From assembly GCA_023853785.1 (NCBI GenBank), contig JAJIRX010000924.1:1-64000 (forward strand): a stretch of DNA of 64,000 nucleotides. The letters are read 5' to 3'. The position numbers and the translations under genes were made by a program. Position 1 is the first letter of the stretch, and every line of letters starts with the position of its first letter. Below, in pieces: positions 24,245-36,110 of the stretch. Below the pieces are notes generated by a model, which did not search any database, was not told where the DNA came from, and worked only from the letters and a program-made list of their open reading frames with translations. Source of the stretch: Psilocybe azurescens. Its lineage: Eukaryota > Basidiomycota > Agaricomycetes > Agaricales > Agrocybaceae.

Positions 24245-25080
24245 GTATGTCAGGGAGAATACAAGCTATTGAAAGTCGTAGACGTTTTCCGATAGTGTCC
24301 ACAACGATTGGAGGGAATCAAGCGGGGACTCACCAAGTGCTCAGTGGTATCATGTATCATGCAATTAACAGCGGTAGTCGGAACGGTAGTGAGTGTCGCA
24401 TGTCTCCAACAAAAACACGCAGACCGCATGTCTGCGGAGAACTTAGTATATTTCAGGACTAGTAGGCCATGCTTGAACGACATGTACGACAGCAGCAAGG
24501 TGCCACTGCGCAGTGGGATTCAACCACTTGATGATGGTGGTGAGGTACAAATTATTTTTACTGTCATCTGCTCAATACATTAGGGTCAGATCATGCCCGG
24601 TGAGGCTCCAAGAAGCATTGGGACAAATGGGCTGATTCCAGATACACGTGTATATCATTTCAGTGGCACGATGACGCACTTGCAATGAAAAACACAAGAT
24701 GACTTGAATCTAAGAGTCTCGCATAGCACATAGACCATTCAATGAAGGTGAGCGCCAAAGGCTGAAACAGTAGAACTCCATACCCATGACTCGTATGTAT
24801 GGCCTGAGAAAAGATAATAGCGAACGAAGTGTGAAATGAACTTCGCTGTAAATTAACTGTTCATGTAGTGGCGTCAGCAATTTACGCAATTCTTAGTGAT
24901 CTGGCGATCATGAATTTCCTCTCAAACGCCAACGTATTTCAACATGTTGGAAAAATTGAAAAGCCTATGTGAGCATATCGCCACAGAAGCGTTCTAATTT
25001 GTCGATCTGCTGGACTGCATGAACTTAATCTCACGGTTAATGTGAAGCTGGCCTACTAGTTTATCAAAAAAAAATACTTA
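24245..25080. other. Shared downstream flank of unit 1
   Basis: Upstream (promoter) side of H3 and further flank. From about 24640 to 24950 it aligns with 57230..57550 (landmarks TATATCATTTCAG and GTGAAATGAACTTCGCTGT), which sets the right edge of the segmental duplication. No gene seen. Confidence 0.5.
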
Positions 25081-25085
25081 CTTGC

Positions 25086-25515
25086 CGTCAGACCCATTTC
25101 TGGCGGATGGAGTCCTCACTGAGTCGGACCTTAAGGAGGCCGGGAATTTCTTGCAGCTGATCTTGTGCCTTGTTATTATCGTTCTGGAACCTTCCCACAG
25201 TGACATAGTCCTTGTCAACTTCAATATCAAAGATTCCCTCGCTCTCATAAACCCAAAGAGCACAGGTGAGACCAAACTTGTGGCCAGCGTGGTAGACAAA
25301 GCGTTCATTGGAGGAATTGTTATTATTTTCTTCATGATCAGTATCATCAACGCCATCTGTGAGCTCGGTATGGGCATGCTTCGACAGGTAGGCCTCTTCA
25401 TTTCCTTGTTCTGGTTCATCCGCATTGGTGACATCAGCAAACTTGCGACGGAGAGACGTTGCCTCTGAGCGAACAGCGTTTCTCTCGATTTTGAACCGGC
25501 GAGCAATCTAAAAAA
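25086..25515 (-). pseudogene. Fragment of an unidentified coding sequence
   Basis: On the minus strand one frame is open for about 140 codons from near 25515 to a stop at about 25090. It encodes a hydrophilic segment with a run of Asn and Asp/Glu, then GHKFGLTCALWVYESEG and a stretch rich in Asp, Gln and Leu. It resembles, by eye, a repeated Agaricomycete protein often found among transposon relics, but I cannot name it. No start and no intron context, so I treat it as a fragment. Confidence 0.35.
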
Positions 25516-25645
25516 CGCGATCACATGACTGTGCAATCTCTCAGAGAGACTCATTCACATACATTTATAGAGATCTGCTGGGGATGTCTGCGCGTTACAC
25601 CTGCATGCAAAAACCTAGAAATATTTGAAATTCCAGCTCGGTGCA

Positions 25646-26005
25646 CCTTTGTTTGTATAAACAACCGTTTTTGGTATCATGGCAGGTCATGCCTCACGTT
25701 GGAAGTCCTCTTTTGGTGGTGCGTCGGGAAGTGTGGAGCAATAGAAGTTCCACCCACCGGAGAGGCCGCACACCATGTAATTTTAGTAGTAGATATCCTT
25801 TAAATCAAACAGCCATGGAGGCATACCAGTATATTCCAGAGGACCAAACAGAGCTTATGTTAACTATGTGCCTGCGAGGGACGAAGTGAACGACATTGTG
25901 GAAGCAATGGGGGTGGACCGAACGGTAAAAGAAACTGGAGATATGTTTGGAGCGGTTGTACTACCGTGATCGGCTACCAAAAGCGGTTGTTTATACAAAC
26001 AAAGG
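25646..26005. mobile_element. 360-bp MITE with ~31-bp terminal inverted repeats
   Basis: The two ends are near-perfect inverted repeats starting CCTTTGTTTGTATAAACAAC and extending through TTTTGGTA with one mismatch. The interior has no coding frame. The target duplication is not obvious, so the superfamily is not assigned. Confidence 0.7.
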
Positions 26006-26039
26006 CGCAGCTTTAAGAGGGGGAAGATTCTCTGAGTTC

Positions 26040-26341
26040 TCAATGCTCCCAGGCTGTATCAACATAAGTTGAATTACGACTCTCTAGGCAATCTTTCAAT
26101 CCAAATAGATTCGTTCAGCCGAGATTTACCCTGGTGCCTTTGTCTCCCTTCAGTGCTGCTCACAACCCGCTGTTGATCATGATCTCGTCGGTCATCATAG
26201 AGCCGAACGTTCATCCAACTTCTTCTCGGGGCCACATCACCTAAGTTCCCTTGCAGCTGACCAGACTGTCGTGTGCGATACATCAGTATTCGTACAGTTA
26301 TAATGACTATACAAGCCTGCGAATACATAATCCGGGAATCT
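26040..26341. repeat. Shared 3' flank of CLIM-tailed genes (copy 2)
   Basis: Nearly identical to 50391..50684 and similar to 20441..20744. It lies directly behind the H4 stop and is probably the conserved 3' untranslated region. Confidence 0.7.
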
Positions 26342-28704
26342 TTACATAATCAAACAGCAGCAACTACTTTCCTCGACCGTCTCCGTGGCTGGTTTTTCTT
26401 GCTCTTTCGCCATTGCCTTCTTTAACTGCCTCTCTTTCGCCCTCTGGGTCTCTTCTCTCTTTTTCCTTTCCTCCTCGTTTCTCTCTTTCACTCTCATCGC
26501 CTCCACCTCTTCCTCCACTCTTCTGCTCTCCTCCCTCCTCTTTTCTTCTCTCCTCCTTTCCTCCTCTCTTCTCTCTCCCGCCTCTTCCTCCGCTCTCCGA
26601 ATCTCCTCTCCTCTCTTTTCCTCCTCCATCTTCCTCTCCTCCTGTATTCTCCGAATTACCTCCTCTTTCCTCCTTCTCTCATCTCTCCTCTCCTCCTCTC
26701 TCATAGCTTCTGCCTCTTCCTCCGCTCTTTGAAGCTCTTCTCTCCTCTTCCTCTCTCTTTGCATGTCTTCTGCTTCTTCCTTCGCTCTACGGATCTCCTG
26801 GCCCCTCGCCTCCTCTCTCCCTCGCCTCTTCCTCTCTTCTCGCCTCCTCTCTTCTCGCCTCCTCTCTTCTCGCCTCCTCTCTCCTCGCCTCTTCTCCCCT
26901 CCTCGCCTCCGCTGCTACCTTCTCTCTCCTTGCTTCCTCTCTCTCGCCTCCTCTCTCCTCGCCTCCTCTCTCCTCACCTCTTCTCTCCTCGCCTCCAGCT
27001 CCTCTTTCCTCCTCTCCTCCTTCCTCCTCTCCTCCTCCCTCCTTGCCTCCAATGCTTTCTCCTCTCCTCTCCTCTCCTCTCTTCTCCGCTCCTCTTCTCT
27101 CTTATTTTCTTCTTCCCTCGCCTCCGCTGCTTCCCTCTCTCTCCTCATCTCCTCTCTCTTCGTCTCCAACTCCTCCTCCTTCCTCCTCTCCTCCTTTCTC
27201 CTCTCCTCCTTCCTCCTTTCTTCCTCCTTCCTTGCCTCCGATGCTTCCTCCTCTCTTTTCCCTCTCCTCTCTCCTCCGCTCTTCCTCTCTCTTATTTTTC
27301 TTCTTCCCTCCTCGCCTCCGCTGCTTCCTTCTCTCTCCTCTTTTTTCTCCTCTTCCTCTCTCTTCATTTCTTCCCTCTCTTGGCCGCCGCTTCCTTCTCT
27401 CTTCTTGCGTTCCTTTAACTTCGCTTTCTCTTCCTGCTCTTCCTTAGCCCTTTGCCTCGCAGCTAATCTCGTGCTTTCCTCCACTCTTTGCCTCTCCTTC
27501 TCTTGCATAGCCGCTTCCTCGTCTTCCCCTGCTTTTTCTCTCTGTCTCTCCTCTGACCTCTGCCTTTCGACTGCTACAGCTTCCCGGATTCTTTTCTCTT
27601 CCTTTGATCGCTGTTCTTCCATGGCTTTCAACACAAGCATGGCAGTATCACGAAAACCCGAAATGCGGTGAATGTCATTCGTCGTATTCTTCATAGAATT
27701 CCCCTGTTGCGGTGTCCCTGGCGTGCCTTTTGTGTCCATACCACGCGCAAACTTGAACATATCTGCATATTGATCCTGTCGTAACGCCATCTGGTTGCAA
27801 CAAAACAGGGAAAAGAAAATCAGCTGTTAGATTGTCGGTCTTCCTTGAAAGAGGACGCCGTTTACCTCGCTTACGTAGTGCGCGCAATCGTCCTTCAGCT
27901 TTTGCCACTCCATGAGAATTGCTTTTCTTCGTAGCTCGCCTCCGTCGCTCGCGAATACCTCCACGTTACGTTCTTGGTGAATAGCTTTCATAGCGGTCGT
28001 ATTCCACCAATTGATATACCAGTTCACCCATTCTTGAAACTCTTCGAGTAGGGCCAGATTTTTTCAAGAACTGTCGATAATAATGTTAGTCGCTTTCAAC
28101 ATTTGTAAAGTCGACCAAATTTTGCACACCTGTGATGTCGGCTCGGGGAGCCTTCGAATTTTGCTCGTCAGAGTTGATGTCCTCGATCGTCTGCTATTCG
28201 TTAGAGCACGTTGTTGATAACGAATTTGGGGTGCTCACTTGAATAAGTTTTTTCCTGACATTTCGTATATCGTCTAGAGCCGCCTTCGATTTCTCCCTGC
28301 CTTGACTAGCGATCACCTTCATCTGTTCAATATAAGAGTTGCGCTCGTGGTCGCTGATACTGGGCGTGATGGCGACTGTATACGAAAAACCACTTGACGC
28401 GAAATCAAACCCATCTTGCACTGCGCTCAATCCTCTATCGAATGCGACGACGTATTGGTTGACCAGAGTATGTGTTATAACAACAGAATTGGGCCTAAAG
28501 TACAGCAGCAGTCAGTTTGACTTTTTCATGCACGATCTAAATAAACTTACAAAGGACGCGCAGTGAAGTCGGTCGCAACCCGCCAAGCGTCAAGAGTTTT
28601 GAGAAATGAATCTGTCGATTTTTGAAGCGTTAAAAATACTGATGATGTTTTTCGATTTGAGTAAATTCTGCTGAGGTCTCATGGGCTTGTGGATCCTCCG
28701 CCAT
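26342..28704 (-). CDS. H4: helical WW-family protein with long E/R-rich tail and CLIM CaaX end (indels)
   Basis: Exons on minus: 28551..28704, 28239..28494, 28130..28190, 27866..28070, 26342..27790. The head carries AVQDGF, YINWWNT and, 32 residues later, EWQKLKDDCAHY. The tail starts MALRQDQYADMF and continues into about 400 residues of Glu/Arg/Lys repeats, which should form a very long single helix or coiled coil. It ends SSCCCLIM, a CaaX box (farnesylation expected) with adjacent Cys. Compared with H9, one T is missing in exon 1 and one A in exon 4, while H9 has extra T at two other places; each copy is intact where the other is broken. At least one more frame change occurs in the repeat (about 26770-26910). 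So the gene may be real with sequence errors. The shared 3' flank follows. Confidence 0.6.
26400..27400 (+). repeat. Kilobase polypyrimidine tract in the H4 tail
   Basis: About 1 kb of CT-only or nearly CT-only sequence on +, with units such as CTCCTCTCTTCTCGC and CTCCTTCCTCCTCT. It encodes the E/R/K-rich helix of H4 on the minus strand. Confidence 0.85.
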
Positions 28705-30244
28705 TGATGATTTTTCCAGGGGCATTCGAGACACAAGTCCAGTGCGCACGTCATTATCATACTTCTCGTTCTGAGCTGATGGAGAGCCCTCCAATGTCAC
28801 TGGATCAAGTTGTGCCAGCTTTCCTAGTATAGGCAGAATGGAACCATCACGAGTCCCTGAAGTGTGTCGGACATCGTTCATCGTATTCTTCCTAGAAGTC
28901 CCCTTTCGTGGTGCCCCTGGCGTGCCTTTTGCGTCCATGTCACGCGCAAAGTTGAACACATTTGTATATTGATCTCTCTTCGCCTCCTCTCTCTTCGCCT
29001 CCTGCTCCTCCTCTTTCCTCCTCTCCTGCTCCCTCCTGCTCCCCTGCTCCCTCCTCCTTTCCTCCTCTTTCCTCCTCTCCTCTCTCCTAGCGTCTGTCTC
29101 TATGCACTCCTCTTTTTCTCTTTCTCCTCCCGTTTTTGTTTTCGTTCTCCTTTCTTCCTCTTTTCTCCTTTCGTCCTTTTCCTCGTCCTCTGCCTCCTTC
29201 GTGCCGATTTCCTCCTCCATTCTGTTCTGTGCCTCTTCCTTCCTTCCTTCCTTCTGCTCCTCCTTCCCTCTTTTTCTCCTTCCCGCTCCCGCCTTCTCAC
29301 CTCTCCTCTTCTGCGGCAATTTAAGTCCCATAAACGATAGTGTTGAAGACCTGATGGGATACGAATCCTCGAGTTTGGCTACCTGCATATACGAGTACAG
29401 TGTATTAATTCCGTAAATAGGATCAATTAACAAATCAAAAACACACCATCGAATTGTAATCAGCAAATTGTTTGCGAAGAAGCTCCCATTGCTCAACACT
29501 TTGCGTAAGGATTGATTCATCAAATGCCGATATTGACCTAGTACTCGGTTCTACCTGTGTTTCGATTTTGATCCAATCCCACCACTGAGCCAAGGCAGAT
29601 GCTTCTTTTCCAAATCTCTCCAAAAGATCGAGTCCTCCGCGAAGTTCTTCGAGGGCACGCTCTGTTGTTGCTCTACGGTTTTGTGTAATCCAAGATTTAT
29701 ACAAACCACCGCGACTGCTCCCCACAGCGCGCATGTTCTCGGTGGACTTGGTGGTAAGCTGGAAATTGAATAAGTAAAACATGGAAACAAGTATAACGAA
29801 TGAACTTGAGTGCTGATTAAACATACCTCAAATATTCTCACTCGAACGTCTCTGAGTGCTTCATGGGTCTGTTTGGCTTCGTCATGGGCTTTCTTGGCCA
29901 TTTCGAATGTTCCCTTTAGATAGGTGGCACGATCGTCTAGAGACATAGAATTCACATTCCTCGCAAATTCGATGATATCCACAGTCGCCGTATAACCAAG
30001 CCGAGCAGCCTCAACTCCTAGCTTCACAGCTTCCATAAACTTCGTGGCCTGCTGTGAAATTTCTAGAGCAATGGAAGATGTACTTTTGTGGATCAGAGTC
30101 GGAAAACATCAACTCTACAGATACATACTACCTATGTCGTAGCCCTATTAACGGGGTAAGCAATGCGAATGCCCTTTGTGTTGATTCTGAGAAGGCTTTG
30201 AAGTCGAACGCGCCTGGCGTTCCTCGTATGATGTAATCGGACAT
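28630..30244 (-). CDS. H5: helical WW-family gene whose open frame runs into H4
   Basis: Exons on minus: 30132..30244 (113 nt, MSDYIIRGTPGAFDF), 29827..30062, 29447..29758, 28630..29382. The closest relative is H12: same 113-nt first exon with the GTPGAFDF motif, ARLGY in exon 2, and LAQWWDW followed by QWELLRKQFADY. The join of exons 1 and 2 is off by one base. The last exon adds a Glu/Arg-rich stretch, then a DQYTNVFNFARDMD block that resembles the start of the H4 tail, and stays open through the H4 start codon (MAEDPQ) to 28630. It thus has no stop of its own before H4. This could be a deletion that merged two genes, or H5 and H4 could form one long transcript. No CaaX end is present on H5 itself. 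Confidence 0.55.
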
Positions 30245-32330
30245 CGTAGATGTGGGTTCTCAAGGTTTAGATGAGGTAGAGGACTGAGTGAAGGCGTAGT
30301 GAGTCCGGGGAAGGTGAGTCGTGACAACGATATTGCCTCAATAAATCGCCGGTTTCTATCCAAGTTGCTATCAGTGTAAACGTAATATTTAATGCGCAAC
30401 TACAGGAGATGTCATCTGAGGCTAGATCAGCTGTATAACGAGCGAAACTGGGGGCAGCTGCCAGCATCACCTCACGCACAAAGCGTTGGCTGTGCGTGGT
30501 CTGAAGGAGGGAGCTGCGTGCGTAGTACCGGGTTTATTCTAAATCAGTTTTGATGCAACTGTAGATTTGGAGTAAACTCAGTAACATTCACTGAAGAGGG
30601 CAAGGGCAGAAACGATATTCGACGAGAACCTCGACGCAGGTATGCTGTATTGAGGTCCCACTCGTACATCTAACACATGGAGAAGATTAATCCTGATGAG
30701 TACCACTATATTCTGTTTCCTGCATCCTTCCGTAAGTGTCGATTCGGAAAAAGCATCACTTCCAGCGACATATTTGCATCATGGTGTACATAGACTGATC
30801 TGGGCTGTCAACGTATGCGCAAAGCATTCCATGTGTCTCTCTTGCGTTATTCATTCCGGCAAAGCTGACCTGGTGTAATCAATATAAATGAAGAGTGTTG
30901 GCAGAACGAGGAGGACGCCGCATGTGAAAGATGAACTATTTGTGGTGTGCCTCGTTTAATGCATGAGTTAATGAGAACCGACGGTATAAACAAGAACACA
31001 TGTTCGAGCAGTTACGTGCGGTGTCGGATAGAAGTTCTAGAAGATGCTGCCCGTAGCAAGAAGTGTCCTGTAGATCACGCTATCACCTAGGGCAAGTAGC
31101 TAGGAATGTGCAACTAAATCTAAGTCGTAAGCTATGAAACGAAAAAGTAATCGCCGACCTTTCATACAACTTTCATATCTAATGACTGAGATATTTCTTG
31201 GACCCATTTTTGAGGGATTAAGAGAGGCCTTTTGCAGCGTCCTTGACCGAAATGTGACAACGCACTAGCGAGCTCGCTGAGGTCGTCGGTCGACCAGCTG
31301 AGCGCTGACTCTTCCATCAATCTGTTATCTTCTAGTCAAAAGTTAAAATAACGTTAAATTGAAATTCTCAGCCTACCGAGTGTGATGTGACATGTGACAT
31401 GTGACATGATCACTGTTAACCGACCTCAGCCGACCTCTTGCTAGTTACCCCTTACCAACTTCATCTCACAGTAGACCATGCCCATATGCATGCATCTTCA
31501 TGCTTTTGTTCCAGCTCGTCGAGTCTCTGGCACGCGTGATTCTTATCCTTACGCATAAAGTGGTAATGGCGCGCCAGTCCAAAGCCAGTCAAATCATCTT
31601 AGAAAACCGAGGCGAAGGCTCAGAGATTCAACCCCTTGCATGTGCATAGTCCAAGGTTACATTTCGGTTCTTCGCGATGCGTTAGTCGCGTATATCAGAA
31701 GCGTCAATGAGGTCACTACTAGTGTGGATATGTAAGTTGTTGACTATCCTGTCGTGCCTTTCTGCGATTGCGCCGTTATTAATACTGTGATTAGAACAAG
31801 ATTAGAGCCTCATGTACTCTCAGGAGAGGTCAGAGCTTCACCTTCTGGCTGTTAAAACCTGAAGCTCAGTACGTTGGAGATAAAGTATTTCTTTTAGGAA
31901 CTTGAATTGTGCGTCGAGCATAAACTTGCTGACATAGACATTCTGCAATATTTGCTCTCGGGGTACGAAATATTTGAATCATAATCGCCTGCTATAACTG
32001 AAATTAACTTATAGGAATTATATATCGAATTTATGCGGTATTCTATCTGAGAACCGCTTTTGTGAACTCTTCAGCCCCCGCGCACACGGACGGCTGTGAG
32101 CCCCAACACCACCGCATATTTGATTTCCCTCATAATATGCACTGCAAGGTTCAACTCAAACCAAACCTCGAGTTCCATTCGAAATCATCAAACGCACGTC
32201 AACGTCAATATTCTATACAATGCTAAACCAGCGCTTTAAATATTCTCTGTAGCTATGTAGTGGTGATCAATAGATAAAGGTGTTCAACGTATGCATGGAA
32301 AGTAGAAAATCAAAGCAGAATGTTGCGGAC
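30245..32330. other. Two-kilobase region without a recognised gene
   Basis: No frame of convincing length or composition on either strand. It contains a small imperfect inverted repeat at 31264..31446 (listed separately) and otherwise unstructured AT-balanced sequence. It is the upstream side of H5 and the downstream side of H6. Confidence 0.45.
31264..31446. repeat. Small imperfect inverted repeat, possible MITE
   Basis: The ends CACTAGCGAGCTCGCTGAGG and, inverted, ACTAGCAAGAGGTCGGCTGAGG are related over about 25 bases, around an AT-rich core with a short GACATGT tandem repeat (near 31388). There is no clear target duplication. Confidence 0.3.
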
Positions 32331-34596
32331 TCAATCCGCCTTTTTGAGCCACCATTTGAAGCAGCAGCAACAAAAATTCTTGATCCAACCCCAACACGCC
32401 GTGAAACAACCACAACCACCTGATCTTGTGTTTCCCCCTGAGACTTGTCCAGGCCCACTCAATGCTCCGTGTCCAGGATCTCCCACTGTTGTAAACTTCT
32501 CTCCCCGATTGTTCCGTTCTCCTACGCTGTTCTGTTCTCCTCCGTTTTGCGCTCCTACACCGACGTTCTGTTCTCCTCCTGCGACATTCTGTGCTCCTCC
32601 TTCGACATTCTGTTCTCCTCCTTCGCCATTCTGTTCTCCTCCTTCGACATTCTGTTCTCCTCCTTCGCCATTCTGTTCTCTTCCTTCGCCATTCTGTTCT
32701 CTTCCTTCGCCATTCTGTTCTCTTCCTTCGACATTCTGTTCTCTTCCTTCGCCATTCTGTTCTCTTCCTTCGACATTCTGTTCTCTTCCTTCGGCGTTCT
32801 GTTCTCTTCCTTCGGCATTCTGTTCTCTTCCTTCGACATTCTGTTCTCCTCCGACGTTTTGCGTTCCTCTGCCGTTCTGTTCTCCTCTGCCGTTCTGTTC
32901 TCCTCTGCCATTCTGTTCTCCTCTGCCACTTTGTTCTCCTCTGCCATTCTGTTCTCCTCCTCTGCCGTTCTGCTCTCCTCCACCGTTCTGATCTTTTCCA
33001 CTACTGTGTTCTCCGCCACCGTTCGCCCCTCGTTCGCCCCTCGAGCTTTCTCCACCGACCACTGTTTCTTTCTTCGACTTGTCTCCACCGCCCTGTTCTT
33101 CATCGGTCCGCTTTGTTCCATGGCCCCCGTCGTGTCTCAGTTTTCCTCCATCTCTCAAATTTCTTCCACCCTCTTCTTCTTCCTTCTGTCCTACCTCGAC
33201 CGGTTTGTCGTCTTGACCAAATTGCAGGACCACGGATGTGCAGCCATTCGATCCGGCTGGCGCGCCACTCGTTCCGCTCTGCTCCAGTTTCTCACCCCTT
33301 GTGTCGCAGTTGTGTCCTCACTTTCTCCCTTCGCGTCTTTGTCTCCTGTTTTCGCCCCTTCTTTCTTGAGCGGCTTTTCTTCTATGGGCCCTGGCCCGAC
33401 TTTGGCCGCCTCGGTCGGTTTGTTCTGCATTTGGCGCTTTGATGTGGCACGGTGATTGTTCAAATGAGTTGGTGCGTGCTTCGTTCCACTCTCTGCGGGT
33501 TTCCCATCGACCTGTTTCGCTATTCGGTCCCCTCCTGTTTTCGCTGGTCCTACCGTCGGGCGCGTCGATATGGCATTCGTTGAATCGGGCGCCAAAGCAG
33601 AAGCAAGTTCTTTTGCAAACACCAACGCTTCCATGTTTTTCTCTTCCAATTTCAACATCTAGTTATAAAGATAGTGGCGGAGATGGGAAAGGCAAACAGT
33701 AAGAATCAGCACCACTGAACAGTAAAAAATCTTACGTTGTCTTTGTATCCCAAGTAGCGCCGCTTGAGGGTTTGCCAGGCCTGCACAGTTTCGGGAATCT
33801 TGTCTCTGGCATTTTCGAGCGTCATTGCTTTCATCTTCCCCCTTGATTTTTCTGGCTCATGCTGGCGCTGGTCCACCATTTAATATAAGCCTTCATACAA
33901 TCCTCCAAGTCTGTAAGGACGCGACCAAAACGCTCTTGTAGTAGAGCTACACATACTGAAATCAGCCTCCAATAAATCAATTTAGAAACCAAATTTCATG
34001 TACTGACCTTCAACCCCGTCGGTTTTGTTGCCCGTATATGCTTCAATGGTCTTCGCATAGTACATAGAGTGACTATTAGTCGAATAATATGTGCGCTTGA
34101 TATGGGATAAATCTCACATTTTGAACCCCTCGTCGGATCTCTCGGATGGTCTTGATCATTTCCTGCACCTTGGCCATCCCTTTAGAAGCAAGCTGCCTCA
34201 TTTCCTTCAGATACTGTTCCATTTCGGGGTCTATAGTAGCGCTGCCAGCTTCTGATATCTTCTCAGAAGAATCAATTCCCTCTACTGCCCAGTCGTGACC
34301 CAATTGCGCGGCTTCCAATCCCTTCTCATACGCTTTGTAAAAGTTCCCCACATGGCGGCCAGGCTCCGTAGCCGAAAGCGATCTAGTTGTTAAATAATCA
34401 GCAATATTGTCTTCCATCAATGGCTTGTTGCAAATAAAGCCTACGCTGCTGTGGATGATGACGATGCCAGTGATAATCTCCACGTATTGACAATATCGAG
34501 GAATGTGTTCATTGAGCTCTCTAAAGCTATCAATGTCGGCTCCGTGCTCGTTTGGCCAATGTCTGATGCGGACTGTAGTGAGCTATTAGGTGCCAT
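32331..34596 (-). CDS. H6: helical WW-family protein with heptad-repeat tail and Cys-rich end (indels)
   Basis: Exons on minus: 34445..34596 (152 nt, MAPNSSLQSASD), 34118..34382 (AAQLGH motif), a short exon, an exon near 33760-33950 with YIKWWTS and AWQTLKRRYLGY, and a last exon from about 33660 to 32331. The tail is Lys/Glu/Gly-rich, then carries about twenty 7-residue repeats of the type E-G-R-E-Q-N-A. It ends in a cluster CGCFTACWGWIKN plus CCCCFKWW and a basic tail. The Cys cluster beside Trp and Lys suggests multiple palmitoylation and a membrane-embedded end, replacing the CaaX box of other members. Frame changes at the start of exon 3, in a GGGGGAA run near 33840 and near 33230-33300 remain unexplained. 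Function unknown. Confidence 0.6.
32575..32990 (-). repeat. 21-bp tandem repeat coding a heptad (H6 tail)
   Basis: About twenty units of 21 bp (on + CATTCTGTTCTCCTCCTTCG with variants), giving the heptad E-G-[RG]-E-Q-N-[AVG] on minus. The unit keeps the frame, so copy number can vary without breaking the protein. Confidence 0.85.
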
Positions 34597-36110
34597 AGTA
34601 CTGAGCTCTGAGCAAACCGATTGGTGAATAAGGTTCGGAGGGGTGTATTAGGTCAGATCGTCTGCCAATATATGTAACAGACTCTCTCATGAGTCCAGTC
34701 ACCCCTTGAGTTAATTATCGTTTGAAACGATTTTTTCATGTGTCGAGATGTCAATCAGAACAATAATGGTGTTTGACTTCAACTTTGGCGTCACCTATAT
34801 GCGACGTGTTACTGTCGCGTGTCCATATGGCTTGCTGCAAGTAAGAAGTCCGACTGCGATCAAACGACAGGACAGTCTGGTACAGTGGGAGGCGGCCTTA
34901 CATGCCACATGATCGAAACAAGGCGAGGCACGCCTCATTTCACCCTGCCCTTTGTTCCCTCTTGAGCTGCCGACTGCTGTCGGAGATGTAAGAAAAATTG
35001 GATTATGACTTCCTCTGGGGTTCCGCGCCTATCTTTGTTCTAGCCTAGAAGTTTTGGAGGCAGCGAAGTAAGAAGCCTGCTGACTGACATATTAATATAA
35101 AGCGTTTTTTCATCATTTAATCTAAGCTACACTCCAGTACCCTAAAATGCCAGACATGCCCAAAAGAGTTCAAACTTACCGACATCATGACTGATATATC
35201 TCAGTTCAATATATATAAATCTTGCTGTAATAAATATAATTCTCAAGCTGCAGCTCGTGTTCCAAAGAATCACATAATGTGGTCTGAGATTAACCAACCT
35301 TTCTAACTTTTAGATTTGACTCTTAATTAGCCTAGGTTTCTGTTGGTTGGCTGGTGGTTGGCTGTTGGTTTTGTTGGTCAGCTTGCTACCTATCAGCGGT
35401 GGTCCTGGGGTGTACTGTAAGCCTGGCGCCCCAGTCTTACCACAGCCCCTTTCCCATATTATCTTATCTTCTACATTTACGTACACGTGACTGCGATCCC
35501 CAACCTTTTCCTTCGACGCCGACTTCTCTTACCTTATGCACCGTACACACCTGTAACCCAGTCAGTCGTTCTATCGATATATCGTGGTCCTGTTATTCTC
35601 CGCGTGACTCTCAGTGAGCCCTGTGACGCCGGCCTTTCATGTACGCACGCATATTGCATGCATACACACCATGACAGTGTTGTCCCCTGCGCTGAGATTC
35701 CATGATTCTGAATATAAATTTATTTATATCAGACTGCAGGCAGTATGGGAGGTCAGACAAAGATATAGGCCGATGATAGGATACGATTCCCAAATCACAT
35801 CCAAATACTTGGACTTCGGACTGATCGAGCTGTGTCTGGAACATCGGAATATTTGATGAAAAAAGGTCATGTATTAAACTTATGGGGCGATGCTAAGAAC
35901 GAGTAAAATTTTTTTGTCACCGGGGCTGATGGGTAGAGATGGTATCTCGCAGGGGAAGACAGCGAAGTCCAGTGATACGATTAGTTAGGCCAACAGGTCC
36001 GAGTGTACCTGTTTTCCTTGTGTAGGGACACAGAGCATAATAAATAAATAAAAATACTGCTACGAATACCCACTTGTACAAGCCAAGATGTTTTGAAATA
36101 CTTAGATGGC
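34597..36110. other. Region of 1.5 kb without a recognised gene
   Basis: Open frames here are short and without familiar motifs. It includes GT-rich TTGGTTGGCTG repeats near 35341 and AT-rich patches. It is upstream of H6 and downstream of H7. Confidence 0.45.

Larger units (their letters stand above)
8601..24950. repeat. Segmental duplication, unit 1
   Basis: This is the first copy of a very large direct duplication; unit 2 is about 37428..57550. Gene order is the same in both: coiled-coil gene (-), remnant (+), membrane gene (-), spacer, H gene plus four-helix domain (+), membrane gene (-), E/R-rich H gene tail (-), H11/H3-type gene (-), then a shared downstream flank. Unit 1 differs by a 740-bp MULE insertion (14931..15670), by deletion of the 5' half of the second membrane gene, and by a deletion that fuses two H genes into H2. 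Unit 2 lacks about 0.5 kb of the coiled-coil gene. Confidence 0.8.

Noticed and set aside
25082..25468. 128-codon plus-strand frame with apparent membrane spans
   Set aside because: The minus-strand frame over the same bases has more natural composition and Asp/Asn/Glu-rich codons; the hydrophobic plus frame is most likely its shadow.
31380..31410. CRISPR-like or telomere-like short repeats (GACATGT units; CTAACCC in MITE ends)
   Set aside because: Only a few tandem units without spacers; CTAACCC occurs once at each MITE end as part of the inverted repeat and is not a telomeric array.
32320..33455. Plus-strand Cys/Phe/Ser repeat frames (up to 336 codons) in the H6 region
   Set aside because: Complement of the heptad-coding repeat; the minus frame connects to a conserved head exon, the plus frames do not.
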